This document shows positions 1 through 6,339 of a stretch of DNA of 9,085 nucleotides, one piece after another; positions within the stretch are counted from its first letter, which is position 1; the number at the start of each line of letters is the position of its first letter. Location of the stretch: NCBI GenBank assembly GCA_030598025.1, contig JAUVQS010000053.1, forward strand, positions 1 to 9,085, in the 5' to 3' direction. Under the pieces are notes generated by a model. That model was not told the origin of the DNA, ran no database searches, and saw only the letters and a list, made by a program, of their open reading frames with translations. A program made the position numbers and the translations under genes. Origin of the DNA: Acidimicrobiia bacterium (GTDB taxonomy: Bacteria > Actinomycetota > Acidimicrobiia > Spongiisociales > JAHEDJ01).

Positions 1-208
1 AAATGAGCGACAGTCCGGAAGCGACCAGGAATGTGATGGCGCCCACCGAGAGCCCCTGCATGATCGTTGAGAACCAGTCGTCGCGCTCGACTCCGGCCAT
101 GGCCGCCACGAGGAGGAAAACGAGGATGGCGAGGGTCGTGGCGCGAGCCCGGTTCTCCTTGAACCAATCAGACCGGTGCCGGGCGGGGGAGGAGGTAGTA
201 GTGGTCAA
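1..208 (-). CDS. livH: Branched-chain amino acid-type ABC transporter permease, LivH-like (N-terminal part; 3' end beyond window)
   Basis: This is the start of an inner-membrane permease; 69 codons are visible and the gene runs off the left edge. After a short polar N-terminus (TTTTSSPARHRSDWFKENRA) comes a hydrophobic helix (LAILVFLLVAAMAG). A second segment begins GLSVGAITFLVASGLSLI, which closely resembles the first conserved helix of LivH permeases. I chose the TTG at 208 because GGAGGT (219-214) lies 5 nt upstream and the N-terminus then precedes the first helix; the first in-frame ATG would cut into that helix. It is the sixth gene of the minus-strand operon, 91 bp after livF, and should form the membrane channel with a LivM partner expected further left. 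The permease family is well supported by sequence and by the adjacent ATPase genes. LivH rather than LivM is inferred from the short N-terminus and gene order. Confidence 0.85.
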   Translation of the reverse strand, partial: MTTTTSSPARHRSDWFKENRARATTLAILVFLLVAAMAGVERDDWFSTIMQGLSVGAITFLVASGLSLI

Positions 209-210
209 GA

Positions 211-225
211 TGGACCTCCGGTCCA
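211..225 (-). promoter_or_regulatory. Hairpin enclosing the livH Shine-Dalgarno sequence
   Basis: On the mRNA strand TGGACC-GGA-GGTCCA is a perfect 6-bp inverted repeat with a 3-nt loop. The livH ribosome binding site GGAGGT (219-214) consists of the loop plus part of the 3' arm, so folding would hide it. It sits 2 nt before the TTG start at 208. Seen in the sequence; an effect on translation is inferred. Confidence 0.5.
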
Positions 226-281
226 CGTACCACGTACCACGTACCACGTACCACGTACTAGGTACCAGGTACTAGATACGG
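219..281. repeat. Heptamer tandem repeat, CGTACCA family, between livF and livH
   Basis: Nine consecutive 7-bp units fill most of the 91-bp gap. On the plus strand they are CGGTCCA, four perfect CGTACCA (226-253), CGTACTA, GGTACCA, GGTACTA and GATACGG. The perfect units are in the middle and divergence rises towards both ends, as expected of an ageing slippage array. The end next to livH merges with the ribosome-binding-site hairpin. The same heptamer recurs at 5000-5034. I see no protein-coding reason for it. The remaining bases up to 299 are a short GCGAGC-rich stretch containing a direct repeat (GCGAGC-GCA-GCGAGC). Confidence 0.9.
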
Positions 282-299
282 CGAGCGCAGCGAGCCTCT

Positions 300-1001
300 T
301 CACGCTGCCCCCAGGTATCGTTTGATCGTTTCGTCGTCGTGAACCAGGTCGGCCATCGAGCCGGCTTTCACCGACTTGCCCTCTTCGATGATCACGTAGT
401 GCTCGGCGAGTCGGCTGGCGACGATGAAGTTCTGTTCGACGAGCAGCACCGTTGAGTGCTCGGAGAGCTGGAGGATGGCGTCCATCATCTGCTCGATGAT
501 GACGGGGGCCAGACCCTCACTCGGTTCGTCGATCAGCAGGAGACGGTTGTCCGGCACGAGGGCGCGAGCGACGGCGAGCATCTGCTGCTGGCCGCCTGAG
601 AGATTTGTGCCTGGCAAGCGGATGAGGCGTTTGAGGTCGGGGAACAAGCCGAAGATGAGCTCCTCGCGTTTGGCCAGGTCATCTTTGTTTCGCTCGGCGA
701 TGCGGAGGTTCTCTTCGACGCTGAGGTCGGCGAAGATGGCTCGATGCTCTGGCACGTACCCGATGCCCAGGTTGGCGATGTCGAAGCTCCGTCGATGAGT
801 GATCTCGAGATCGTCGAAATGGACCGATCCGGAACGGGCCGGTGTCAATCCGAGGATGGTCTTGAGGGTGGTGGTCTTGCCGGCTCCGTTGCGGCCGAGG
901 AGGGCGACGATGTTGCCGGCCGGAACGTCCAGCGTCACACCTTCGAGGATGTGATATTGGCCGATGAAGGTATGGATGCCGTCGATAGCGAGGAGGCTCA
1001 T
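300..1001 (-). CDS. livF: Branched-chain amino acid-type ABC transporter ATP-binding protein, LivF-like
   Basis: A cytoplasmic ATPase that powers uptake together with LivG and the two permeases. The 233-aa product has the normal LivF length. Visible motifs: Walker A GRNGAGKT (about 36-43), Q-loop region VPEHR (83-87), signature LSGGQQQ (134-140) and Walker B LLLIDEP with catalytic Glu159. The switch region reads VEQN, with Gln where most ABC ATPases have His, which is usual for LivF. The C-terminus ends in the typical KRYLGA. The ATG at 1001 overlaps the livG stop as ATGA, and GGGAG lies about 9 nt upstream inside livG, so translation is probably coupled. Sequence resemblance and gene order make LivF more likely than another ABC subfamily. 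The transported substrate is not determined. Confidence 0.95.
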   Translation of the reverse strand: MSLLAIDGIHTFIGQYHILEGVTLDVPAGNIVALLGRNGAGKTTTLKTILGLTPARSGSVHFDDLEITHRRSFDIANLGIGYVPEHRAIFADLSVEENLRIAERNKDDLAKREELIFGLFPDLKRLIRLPGTNLSGGQQQMLAVARALVPDNRLLLIDEPSEGLAPVIIEQMMDAILQLSEHSTVLLVEQNFIVASRLAEHYVIIEEGKSVKAGSMADLVHDDETIKRYLGAA

Positions 1002-1774
1002 TCGGAGTCTCCCTGTTCTTTGTACAGCTCGCCGAGGTAGGCGGTCTGTACCCTCTCGTCCCCTGAGATCTCGGCGGGCGTTCCCTCGGCGAGCAAGGCG
1101 CCCTGGTGCATGACGGTGATCCGATCCGAGACCGACATGACTACGTTCATATTGTGCTCCACCAGCACGATCGTCTTGTCTCCGGATTCTTGAATCGATT
1201 GAACCAAGTTCATGAGTTCCGGCACTTGCTCGGAAGCCATACCGGCGGTCGGCTCATCGAGCATGAGAACCTCAGGGTCCGGAGCGAGGATCATTCCCAG
1301 CTCGAGTTTCCGCTGATCGCCGTGGGGGAGCGTGCCCGCCAACTGCAGAGCTTTTTCGGCGAGCCCGACTTGTTCGAGCACTTCCATCGCCTGTTCGATA
1401 TACCGACTGAACTTGCGGTGTGAGCGGAAGAAACGGAGGTTGTCCTTCCCCATGGCTTGGGCGGCAAGTCGGACGTTTTCGAGCACTGTGAGATTGGGGA
1501 ACAGGTTGGTGATTTGGAACGATCGACCGATCCCTCGGTGGATCGTTCGGTGCATGGGTAGCTGAGTGATGTCGTCGCCTTTGAAGAACACGCGACCACT
1601 GGTGGGACGAAGAGTGCCGCTCACCAGGCTGAAGAAGGTGGTCTTGCCGGCTCCGTTCGGTCCAATGATCGAATGCAGTGAGCCTGATTCAATTGAAACG
1701 GAAACATCGTCGACGGCAACCAGCGCGCCGAATTCCCGGCGCAGGTTTCGTGTTTCGAGGATGACGTCGCTCAT
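998..1774 (-). CDS. livG: Branched-chain amino acid-type ABC transporter ATP-binding protein, LivG-like
   Basis: The second cytoplasmic ATPase of the transporter, 258 aa from the preferred start, a usual LivG length. Motifs: Walker A GPNGAGKT (38-45), SFQITNLFPNLTVLENV (85-101) around the Q-loop, a LivG-type degenerate signature LPHGDQRKLELG (149-160), Walker B VLMLDEP (169-175) with Glu174, and H-loop EHNM with His207. A C-terminal LivG extension ends near AYLGELYKE. I prefer the ATG at 1774 because the protein then begins like LivG family members (MSDVILETRNLRREFG). However, no Shine-Dalgarno precedes it. An in-frame GTG at 1819 does have AGAGGT upstream, but would add 15 Gly/Pro-rich residues encoded by the hairpin at 1786-1822. 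The start is therefore uncertain. The gene follows the binding protein and overlaps livF by 4 bases. Confidence 0.93.
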   Translation of the reverse strand: MSDVILETRNLRREFGALVAVDDVSVSIESGSLHSIIGPNGAGKTTFFSLVSGTLRPTSGRVFFKGDDITQLPMHRTIHRGIGRSFQITNLFPNLTVLENVRLAAQAMGKDNLRFFRSHRKFSRYIEQAMEVLEQVGLAEKALQLAGTLPHGDQRKLELGMILAPDPEVLMLDEPTAGMASEQVPELMNLVQSIQESGDKTIVLVEHNMNVVMSVSDRITVMHQGALLAEGTPAEISGDERVQTAYLGELYKEQGDSE

Positions 1775-1785
1775 CGGTGGAAGGT

Positions 1786-1822
1786 CGAGTGGGTGGGGCG
1801 GCAAGCCGCCGCCACCCACTCG
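1786..1822 (-). promoter_or_regulatory. Strong intercistronic hairpin between the substrate-binding protein gene and livG
   Basis: On the mRNA, CGAGTGGGTGG pairs perfectly with CCACCCACTCG (11 bp). Above a single bulged C, GGCGG pairs with CCGCC around a CTTG loop, a tetraloop type known to be unusually stable. It begins 7 nt after the binding-protein stop and ends 11 nt before the preferred livG start. No T-run follows (TTCCACCG), so it is not a standard intrinsic terminator. Similar hairpins after binding-protein genes are known to protect the upstream mRNA and lower downstream ATPase and permease expression. That role is inferred here. Confidence 0.75.
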
Positions 1823-1829
1823 AGCACCT

Positions 1830-3224
1830 CTAGCTTCCGGTCAGGCTGCCGGTCGGCAAGCCACCGCAACGTGCGGTGAAATCGCCTTCGAGCAGGCAAG
1901 GGGGCTGCGGACGAACCGTGTCGATGTACTCGTAGTACTTGAACTCAACGTCGTCGACGTTGAGGAGCTTGACGATGTACATGTCCTGGATCGCAACGTG
2001 GTCCTCGGCACGAATCTCGATCGTGCCCTTCGGACCCTCGAAGGTCATGCCCTCGAGTGCGGCGCGCAGCGAATCTGCGTCGACGGCTCCGTTGGTGGCC
2101 TTGAGGGCCTCGACGACCATGATGGCGGCGTTCATGCCGTCGGCGTCAAACAGATCGGGGAAGGTCCCCGCCGCGGCGGCCGCCTCGATCAGATAGTCGT
2201 TGATGGCATTGTCGGGAGCCGTGTAGTGGTAGAGGATCGTCGACGTGGAGCCGATCGCGTTCGAGAAGAACGCCGGCATCACGATGTTGTCTACGAACGG
2301 TGAGCCAAGCACGGTGTCGGCATCTACGACGCCGAGGTCGATGGCGCCTTGCAGCAACGGAACGAATCCGCCACCCGCCCAGGTAACGAGCAGGGCATCA
2401 GCGTCTGTGTCTGAGAATGGCTCCAGGTAGGACGTGAAGTCCGTGGTGTCGGCGGGAGCGAAGACATCGTCGGCGATGAACTCGCCACCCTCGAAGGTGC
2501 AGGCATCCTTGTAGGCGGCTGCGCCGCCGTAGCCGAATGAGTAGTCGGGGGCGATCTGGACGAAGGTCTGGTAGCCGTCGTTGTTGACGAACTGATCACA
2601 GATTGCCATTGCGTCCTGGTAGTTGTGCCGGCTGGCCCGGAACGTGTTCTCGTTGAAGTCCTTGCCGGTGATGTCGGTGGCCGCAGCTGGTGCCGCGATC
2701 AGAATGATGTCGTTGTCCAACGCCAGGCTCTGGAGGCTGGCCGTCGCTCCTGAGCTGACGGTACCGATAATGATGTCGGCGCCGTCAACCTCGATCAGTT
2801 CGCGGCCGACCGTCGCAGTCAGTTCGGGATTGGTCTGGTCGTCCTTGAAGATCACGCGGATTTCGCAATCATCGACCATGTAGGTCTGCTCGAGGCCCTC
2901 GCCGACCTCGCCACCGGTGGCGTAGGCAAAACCGATCGGCACGCCCCGGTTGATATGGGTGCCGTAGATGGCCAGCGGACCGGAGAGGTCGGTGACCACG
3001 CCTACGGTGACGGGTTCGTCACAGGTCAGGCCGGTCGTTGCGGCCTCTGTCGTTGTGGTGGTCTCTTCGGCCATCGTTGTCTCCGTGGCCGTGTCGGCCA
3101 CGGTCGTCTCGGTGGTCGCGGCCCCCTCTGTCGTGGTCGTGTCGTCGCTGTCGCCGCCGCACGCGGCAAGGACAAGCGCCATAACGACCAGTAGCGCCGG
3201 GATGCGCCAGGTTGTTCGTCTCAT
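1830..3224 (-). CDS. Branched-chain amino acid-type ABC transporter substrate-binding lipoprotein (Peripla_BP_6 / LivJ-like)
   Basis: The extracytoplasmic solute receptor of the transporter, 464 aa. Residues 1-22 form a lipoprotein signal peptide: MRRTTWR, a hydrophobic core, then lipobox LAAC with Cys22 as the acylated residue. Residues about 24-64 are a Thr/Glu/Ala linker (runs such as TTTT and ETTTTTE) that would hold the domain away from the membrane. The fold starts at TCDEPVTVGVVTDLSGPLAIYG, with later elements DDQTNPELTATVGRELIE, IIIGTVSSGAT, and DADALLVTWAGGGFVPLLQGA typical of type I LivJ-like receptors. Cys443 and Cys453 near the C-terminus could form a disulfide. The ATG at 3224 is preferred over an upstream in-frame start (3422) that would overlap the hydrolase by about 200 bp. 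It has AGGAGG at 3239-3234 with 9-nt spacing and gives the signal peptide directly at the N-terminus. It overlaps the hydrolase stop as ATGA. The ligand is unknown. Confidence 0.94.
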   Translation of the reverse strand: MRRTTWRIPALLVVMALVLAACGGDSDDTTTTEGAATTETTVADTATETTMAEETTTTTEAATTGLTCDEPVTVGVVTDLSGPLAIYGTHINRGVPIGFAYATGGEVGEGLEQTYMVDDCEIRVIFKDDQTNPELTATVGRELIEVDGADIIIGTVSSGATASLQSLALDNDIILIAAPAAATDITGKDFNENTFRASRHNYQDAMAICDQFVNNDGYQTFVQIAPDYSFGYGGAAAYKDACTFEGGEFIADDVFAPADTTDFTSYLEPFSDTDADALLVTWAGGGFVPLLQGAIDLGVVDADTVLGSPFVDNIVMPAFFSNAIGSTSTILYHYTAPDNAINDYLIEAAAAAGTFPDLFDADGMNAAIMVVEALKATNGAVDADSLRAALEGMTFEGPKGTIEIRAEDHVAIQDMYIVKLLNVDDVEFKYYEYIDTVRPQPPCLLEGDFTARCGGLPTGSLTGS

Positions 3225-4300
3225 ATCGGGTTTCCTCCTGTGTTTTCGATGTGTGCATGGAACACGGCATCGAACTCTGTCGGGTCTTCGATGAAGGGCA
3301 CGTGAGCCGTGCCTTCGATGATGGTTTCTTTGTAGGTGCCGCCTGCTTCGGCATATCGGTCCAGGACGGCACGGGTCTGGCCGAGCATTGGTTGGGATGG
3401 GTAGACGTCTGTTCCGGGCCATTCGGGGATTAGCCCGAATGCTCCGAGCGTCCCGGGATCGCCGACGGCGTTGTCGGCAACGACCTTGTCCGACTCGCCC
3501 CGAATCCAGGCTACAGGTGGCTTGGGGTCGGCGCCGATGAGCCGGTCGACGAGATCGGCGGTGTACTTCGGCGAGAGTGCGTTGTTGGCGCCCATCGTTC
3601 CCGGAGCGACGAACGGCCAGTTCGTGCTTGGAGTCATGTCTCCCGGATAGTCCTGTTCGCCCAAGTGGGTGGACAGCATGGCCGCCACGAGCGAATCCTC
3701 GTTTTCGGGGATCGATCCCGGCACAACGATGAGTGTTCGGAGCGCGTTGCGTGGCGAGAACGGACTATCTGTTCCATCATCACCGGCCTGAAGCCGCTCA
3801 ACGAGTTGCGGGTTGATGAGTCCTCCACCGGACCCGGCGCAGTCTTCCCAGCACAGCTCGCCGGCAGCATTCTTCGTGCCACCGAATCCATATGGTGAAC
3901 CGGGAGAAACCTGGGTAACTGAGAGAATTCGCTCCGGAGCGTCTGCCATGAGGCGCCACACGACACCGCCTCCCATCGAGTTCCCAACGAGATGGGCTCG
4001 GTCGATGCTGAGTTCATCGAGAAGTACGAGGGCGTCGGCGGCCAGATCTCCGAGCCCGTTGGTTGCGTCGATCTTGACGGCCGCATCGGCCTCACCGAAC
4101 CCTCGCTGATCCGGCGCGATGCCGCGGAATCCGGTCGGGAGTCGGAGCATCGTTGTCTCCCACCAGGTGGCAGACGAGAGATTCCCGTGCAGGAACAGGA
4201 TCGGGACGCCGTCGTCCGCTCCGCTGAATAACACGCGGGTTGTCAAGCGGCCGGTGGAGGTCACTCTTGAGGTGATGCCGAGGAGTTCCTGGGGACTCAT
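3221..4300 (-). CDS. Alpha/beta-fold hydrolase, substrate unknown
   Basis: A 359-aa alpha/beta hydrolase without a signal peptide, so probably cytoplasmic. The oxyanion-hole motif LFLHGN lies at 35-40 and the nucleophile elbow GNSMGG at 106-111 gives Ser108. PVAWIRGESDKVV (262-274) contains the likely acid Asp271, and EGTAHVPFIEDP (329-340) gives His333. The triad is therefore complete. Between residues about 140 and 245 is a long cap-like insertion, making the protein larger than a minimal family member (about 270-300 aa). The start at 4300 overlaps the TetR stop (ATGA), with GGAG about 9 nt upstream; the 3' end overlaps the binding-protein start. Tight coupling to a regulator and a solute receptor suggests that it hydrolyses the imported compound or a related ester or amide, but the sequence alone does not say which. 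Confidence 0.88.
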   Translation of the reverse strand: MSPQELLGITSRVTSTGRLTTRVLFSGADDGVPILFLHGNLSSATWWETTMLRLPTGFRGIAPDQRGFGEADAAVKIDATNGLGDLAADALVLLDELSIDRAHLVGNSMGGGVVWRLMADAPERILSVTQVSPGSPYGFGGTKNAAGELCWEDCAGSGGGLINPQLVERLQAGDDGTDSPFSPRNALRTLIVVPGSIPENEDSLVAAMLSTHLGEQDYPGDMTPSTNWPFVAPGTMGANNALSPKYTADLVDRLIGADPKPPVAWIRGESDKVVADNAVGDPGTLGAFGLIPEWPGTDVYPSQPMLGQTRAVLDRYAEAGGTYKETIIEGTAHVPFIEDPTEFDAVFHAHIENTGGNPI

Positions 4301-4929
4301 GCATTCACTCCTGCCGCATAAGTGAGGCCTCGATCGATGAAGCCCATCACCTCTTCAAAAACGTGGTCCGAGAGTTCGGCCTCTTCGCGGAGCACATAGC
4401 GGCCGCCCATGAACTCGGCGATTCCCATGAGGAGGTGGGAAATGGTCACCGAGTCGAGATCTGCGGGGAGCTGACCGGCGGCCTTTGCCTGGTCGAGCCC
4501 TTCTGTGTAGCCCTCGGCAAGTGTGTCGTAGTGCCAGCGGTAGATGGCGGGGTCAACGAACTCGGCCTCTCGAACGATCATGTACAGCGACCGGTGGTCG
4601 CGGACGTAGTCGAAGAACGTGCGAAAACCGATGCGCTCAATCTCCCGGCGATCGCTGTGCCCGGCGACGGCTATCGCAATCGTCTGGCGGAGTGAGTGAT
4701 TCAGATGGCGGACCAGTTCGGTGAACGCAGCCATCTTGTCCGGGAAGTAGACGTAGAAGGTTCCTTGGGCAACTCCGGCGCGGCGGGTGATCTCGGAGAC
4801 GGAGGCCCGGTCGAATGAGAACTCTCCGAAGACCTCTTCGGCGGCATCGAGGAGAGCTTGCCTGGTTGCACGGCCGCGCGCGGTCGGGGGAGCGGTGACG
4901 GCTGCACTTGAAGTTGACGCCTGAGTCAT
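4297..4929 (-). CDS. TetR/AcrR-family transcriptional regulator
   Basis: A 210-aa TetR-type repressor. The N-terminal DNA-binding domain (about 21-68) reads ATRQALLDAAEEVFGE, then SVSEITRRAGVAQGTFYVYF at 43-62, which is the family's helix-turn-helix with the conserved G-T-F/L-Y-x-Y-F recognition end, then DKMAAF. The rest is helical and variable and should bind a ligand; FDYVRDHRSLYMIVREAEFVDPAIYRWHY is typical of TetR C-terminal domains. It is the first gene of the minus-strand operon and overlaps the hydrolase gene by ATGA. It therefore most likely represses its own operon and is released by the transported compound or a metabolite of it (inference). No clear Shine-Dalgarno precedes the ATG at 4929, and the start may be leaderless. 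A divergent gene begins 262 bp away and could share control. Confidence 0.92.
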   Translation of the reverse strand: MTQASTSSAAVTAPPTARGRATRQALLDAAEEVFGEFSFDRASVSEITRRAGVAQGTFYVYFPDKMAAFTELVRHLNHSLRQTIAIAVAGHSDRREIERIGFRTFFDYVRDHRSLYMIVREAEFVDPAIYRWHYDTLAEGYTEGLDQAKAAGQLPADLDSVTISHLLMGIAEFMGGRYVLREEAELSDHVFEEVMGFIDRGLTYAAGVNA

Positions 4930-4942
4930 GTTTCAGATTATG
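4930..4942 (-). promoter_or_regulatory. Candidate leaderless promoter (-10 element) of the TetR operon
   Basis: On the minus strand CATAAT (4942-4937) is followed by 7 nt and the ATG of the TetR gene. A transcript from this -10 would start at or one base before the ATG. This agrees with the lack of a ribosome binding site and with leaderless starts being common in actinobacteria. No convincing -35 is visible. A short palindrome GAAAA-G-TTTTC at 4977-4987 lies upstream; an operator role is only a guess. Confidence 0.35.
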
Positions 4943-4999
4943 AGGCATCGAGAACCGATTTACGACCCAGAACTAAGAAAAGTTTTCGCGGTTCAACCA

Positions 5000-5034
5000 C
5001 GTACCTCGTACCACGTACCACGTAATCCGTACCG
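5000..5034. repeat. Heptamer repeat, second CGTACCA-family copy
   Basis: Five consecutive 7-bp units: CGTACCT, CGTACCA, CGTACCA, CGTAATC, CGTACCG. They have the same core and 7-bp register as the array at 219-281, almost 5 kb away. This copy lies in the divergent intergenic region, 22 bp before the unrelated heptamer array at 5057. It is too short and degenerate to be a CRISPR. Confidence 0.8.
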
Positions 5035-5056
5035 GTATCCGGGCGCTGACGGCATA

Positions 5057-5175
5057 CTCATGGCTCATGGCTCATGGCTCATGGCTCATGGTTCATGGTT
5101 CATGGTTCATGGTTCATGGTTCATGGTTCATGGTTCATGGTTCATGGCTCACCGCTCACCGCCCACGGCTCAGTT
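5057..5175. repeat. Heptamer tandem repeat CTCATGG/TTCATGG upstream of mannosylglycerate synthase
   Basis: Seventeen consecutive 7-bp units: five perfect CTCATGG (5057-5091), eight perfect TTCATGG (5092-5147), then CTCACCG twice, CCCACGG and CTCAGTT. The sharp switch between two homogeneous blocks suggests that one variant unit was amplified by slippage. The array ends 15 bp before the ATG at 5191, so the leader of that gene must run through it or start within its edge. Each of the 13 perfect units contains an ATG, and all three plus-strand frames stay open through the perfect part. The gene's own frame is open across it, giving a MVHGSWF-type heptapeptide repeat. I consider that reading incidental. 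Confidence 0.95.
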
Positions 5176-5190
5176 AGCGTGGAACCCACC

Positions 5191-6339
5191 ATGTCGCTCG
5201 TTGTCTTTCCATTCAAGACCGAAGATCCGGAGGTGGTCGTTGCCAACCTTCGGGTTGCTGCGGAGCATCCGTCCGTGAGTCGAGTTCTGGCGGTCGGCTT
5301 CGAGGTGGAGTCGACCTATCAGGCGGTCGAGTCGGAGCGTGATGACATGGCACGGGCGGCGTCGACGCCGATAGATCTCGTCCTTCAGGAGAGGGTCGGT
5401 ACCAAGCGGTCGGGCAAGGGCGACGGGATGAACACGGCGCTCCGGTACTTCCTCGATGAAACGGATTCGGAGCGGATTCATTTCTACGATGCCGACATCA
5501 CGAGCTTCGGCTCCGATTGGATCAGCCAGGCTGAGCGGGCCGCCGATCTCGGCTACGAAGTGGTCAAGCACTTCTTCCCACGCTCGAGCACCGACGCGAT
5601 GATCACGTGGATGATCACCCGGGCCGGCTTCGCCCTCCTGTGGCCCAGGACCGAACTTCCGAGGATCGAGCAACCGCTTGGTGGAGAGTTGCTGTTCACC
5701 CGTCCGGTGGTCGAAGCGCTGGTTGCCGACGAGCGAGTGCAGGCCCAAAGCGACTGGGGCATCGACACCCTCTACACCTTCTCGACGGTGCAGGCCGGAT
5801 TCTCTCTATATGAGACTTACGTTTCCCAGGGGAAGGCTCATGCACTGTACGGCGGTCTCACCGACCTCCGCACGATGCTGGTCGAGTGCTTCTCAGCGAT
5901 CCAGGGCCTCGCCGGCGAGGTGGTCGGTGAGAACGTCACGCACCAGGTCGAAGCGGCCGAGGCGGTACCGCCCTCCATCACCGAGAAGATCGGCTACAAC
6001 CTCGAAGTGACACTCGGCTTGTTGTCTCAGAACTGGACGGAGCGTCAGGAGCATCTACTCGATGGGTTCCCCGATCCGATTCGACGCGGCATGCTCGCCA
6101 ATCGTGATGCTGCGACTTTCCTGTTCATGGACGAAGAAGCGTGGCACCTCACCTACCGTAGATTGCTCGAGAGCTTCGTCCCCGGCGATGCCGATTGGGA
6201 TGAGTTGCTCTTCCGACTCTGGATAACGCGGGTCATCAATTACACCGCTACCCGGGCGCTGCGCGGATATGAGCACGCGCAGAGCTATCTCGCTTCGATG
6301 GTGGACGGATATGTTCATGCCGCTCAGTCCGGCCCATGA
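5191..6339 (+). CDS. mgs: Mannosylglycerate synthase (GT78)
   Basis: Transfers mannose from GDP-mannose to D-glycerate in one step, giving the compatible solute mannosylglycerate; a cytoplasmic retaining GT-A glycosyltransferase. The 382-aa product resembles the Rhodothermus marinus enzyme, as I remember it, along its whole length. Near-identical blocks are MSLVVFPFK, GKGDGMNTALRYFL, RIHFYDADITSFG, STDAMITWMITR, IEQPLGGELL, SDWGIDTLYTF and LYGGL.DLRTMLVECF. The DXD-like motif is Asp100-Ala-Asp102, and His217 in GKAHALYGG falls at the known metal-ligand position. Arg131, Asp135 and Thr139 in the acceptor region are also present. I chose the ATG at 5191 because the protein then starts exactly like the family; upstream in-frame ATGs lie in the heptamer repeat. 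The ribosome binding site is weak (GTGGA). It overlaps the glycerate kinase by ATGA. Alternatives such as glucosyl-3-phosphoglycerate synthase do not show these blocks. Confidence 0.94.
   Translation: MSLVVFPFKTEDPEVVVANLRVAAEHPSVSRVLAVGFEVESTYQAVESERDDMARAASTPIDLVLQERVGTKRSGKGDGMNTALRYFLDETDSERIHFYDADITSFGSDWISQAERAADLGYEVVKHFFPRSSTDAMITWMITRAGFALLWPRTELPRIEQPLGGELLFTRPVVEALVADERVQAQSDWGIDTLYTFSTVQAGFSLYETYVSQGKAHALYGGLTDLRTMLVECFSAIQGLAGEVVGENVTHQVEAAEAVPPSITEKIGYNLEVTLGLLSQNWTERQEHLLDGFPDPIRRGMLANRDAATFLFMDEEAWHLTYRRLLESFVPGDADWDELLFRLWITRVINYTATRALRGYEHAQSYLASMVDGYVHAAQSGP

Noticed and set aside
1786..1822. Rho-independent terminator after the binding-protein gene
   Set aside because: The stem is strong but no T-run follows, and the same operon continues directly into livG and livF.
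3033..3140. Thr-codon-rich stretch as a DNA repeat
   Set aside because: It encodes the Thr/Glu linker of the lipoprotein in frame, and the repetition follows from amino acid composition.
3225..3422. An upstream in-frame start for the binding protein, adding 66 residues
   Set aside because: The extension is Arg/His-rich, overlaps the hydrolase by about 200 bp, and would bury the lipoprotein signal peptide. The ATG at 3224 has AGGAGG at good spacing.
5057..5175. CRISPR array
   Set aside because: Units are 7 bp with no spacers, and there are no cas genes.
5074..5190. Repeat-encoded N-terminal extension of mannosylglycerate synthase (MVHGSWF heptapeptides)
   Set aside because: Open only because the heptamer contains no stop in this direction. 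The family's proteins begin exactly at the ATG at 5191.
4928..5278. A 116-residue plus-strand reading frame through both heptamer arrays
   Set aside because: It consists of repeat translation followed by out-of-frame synthase sequence, with no domain or ribosome binding site.
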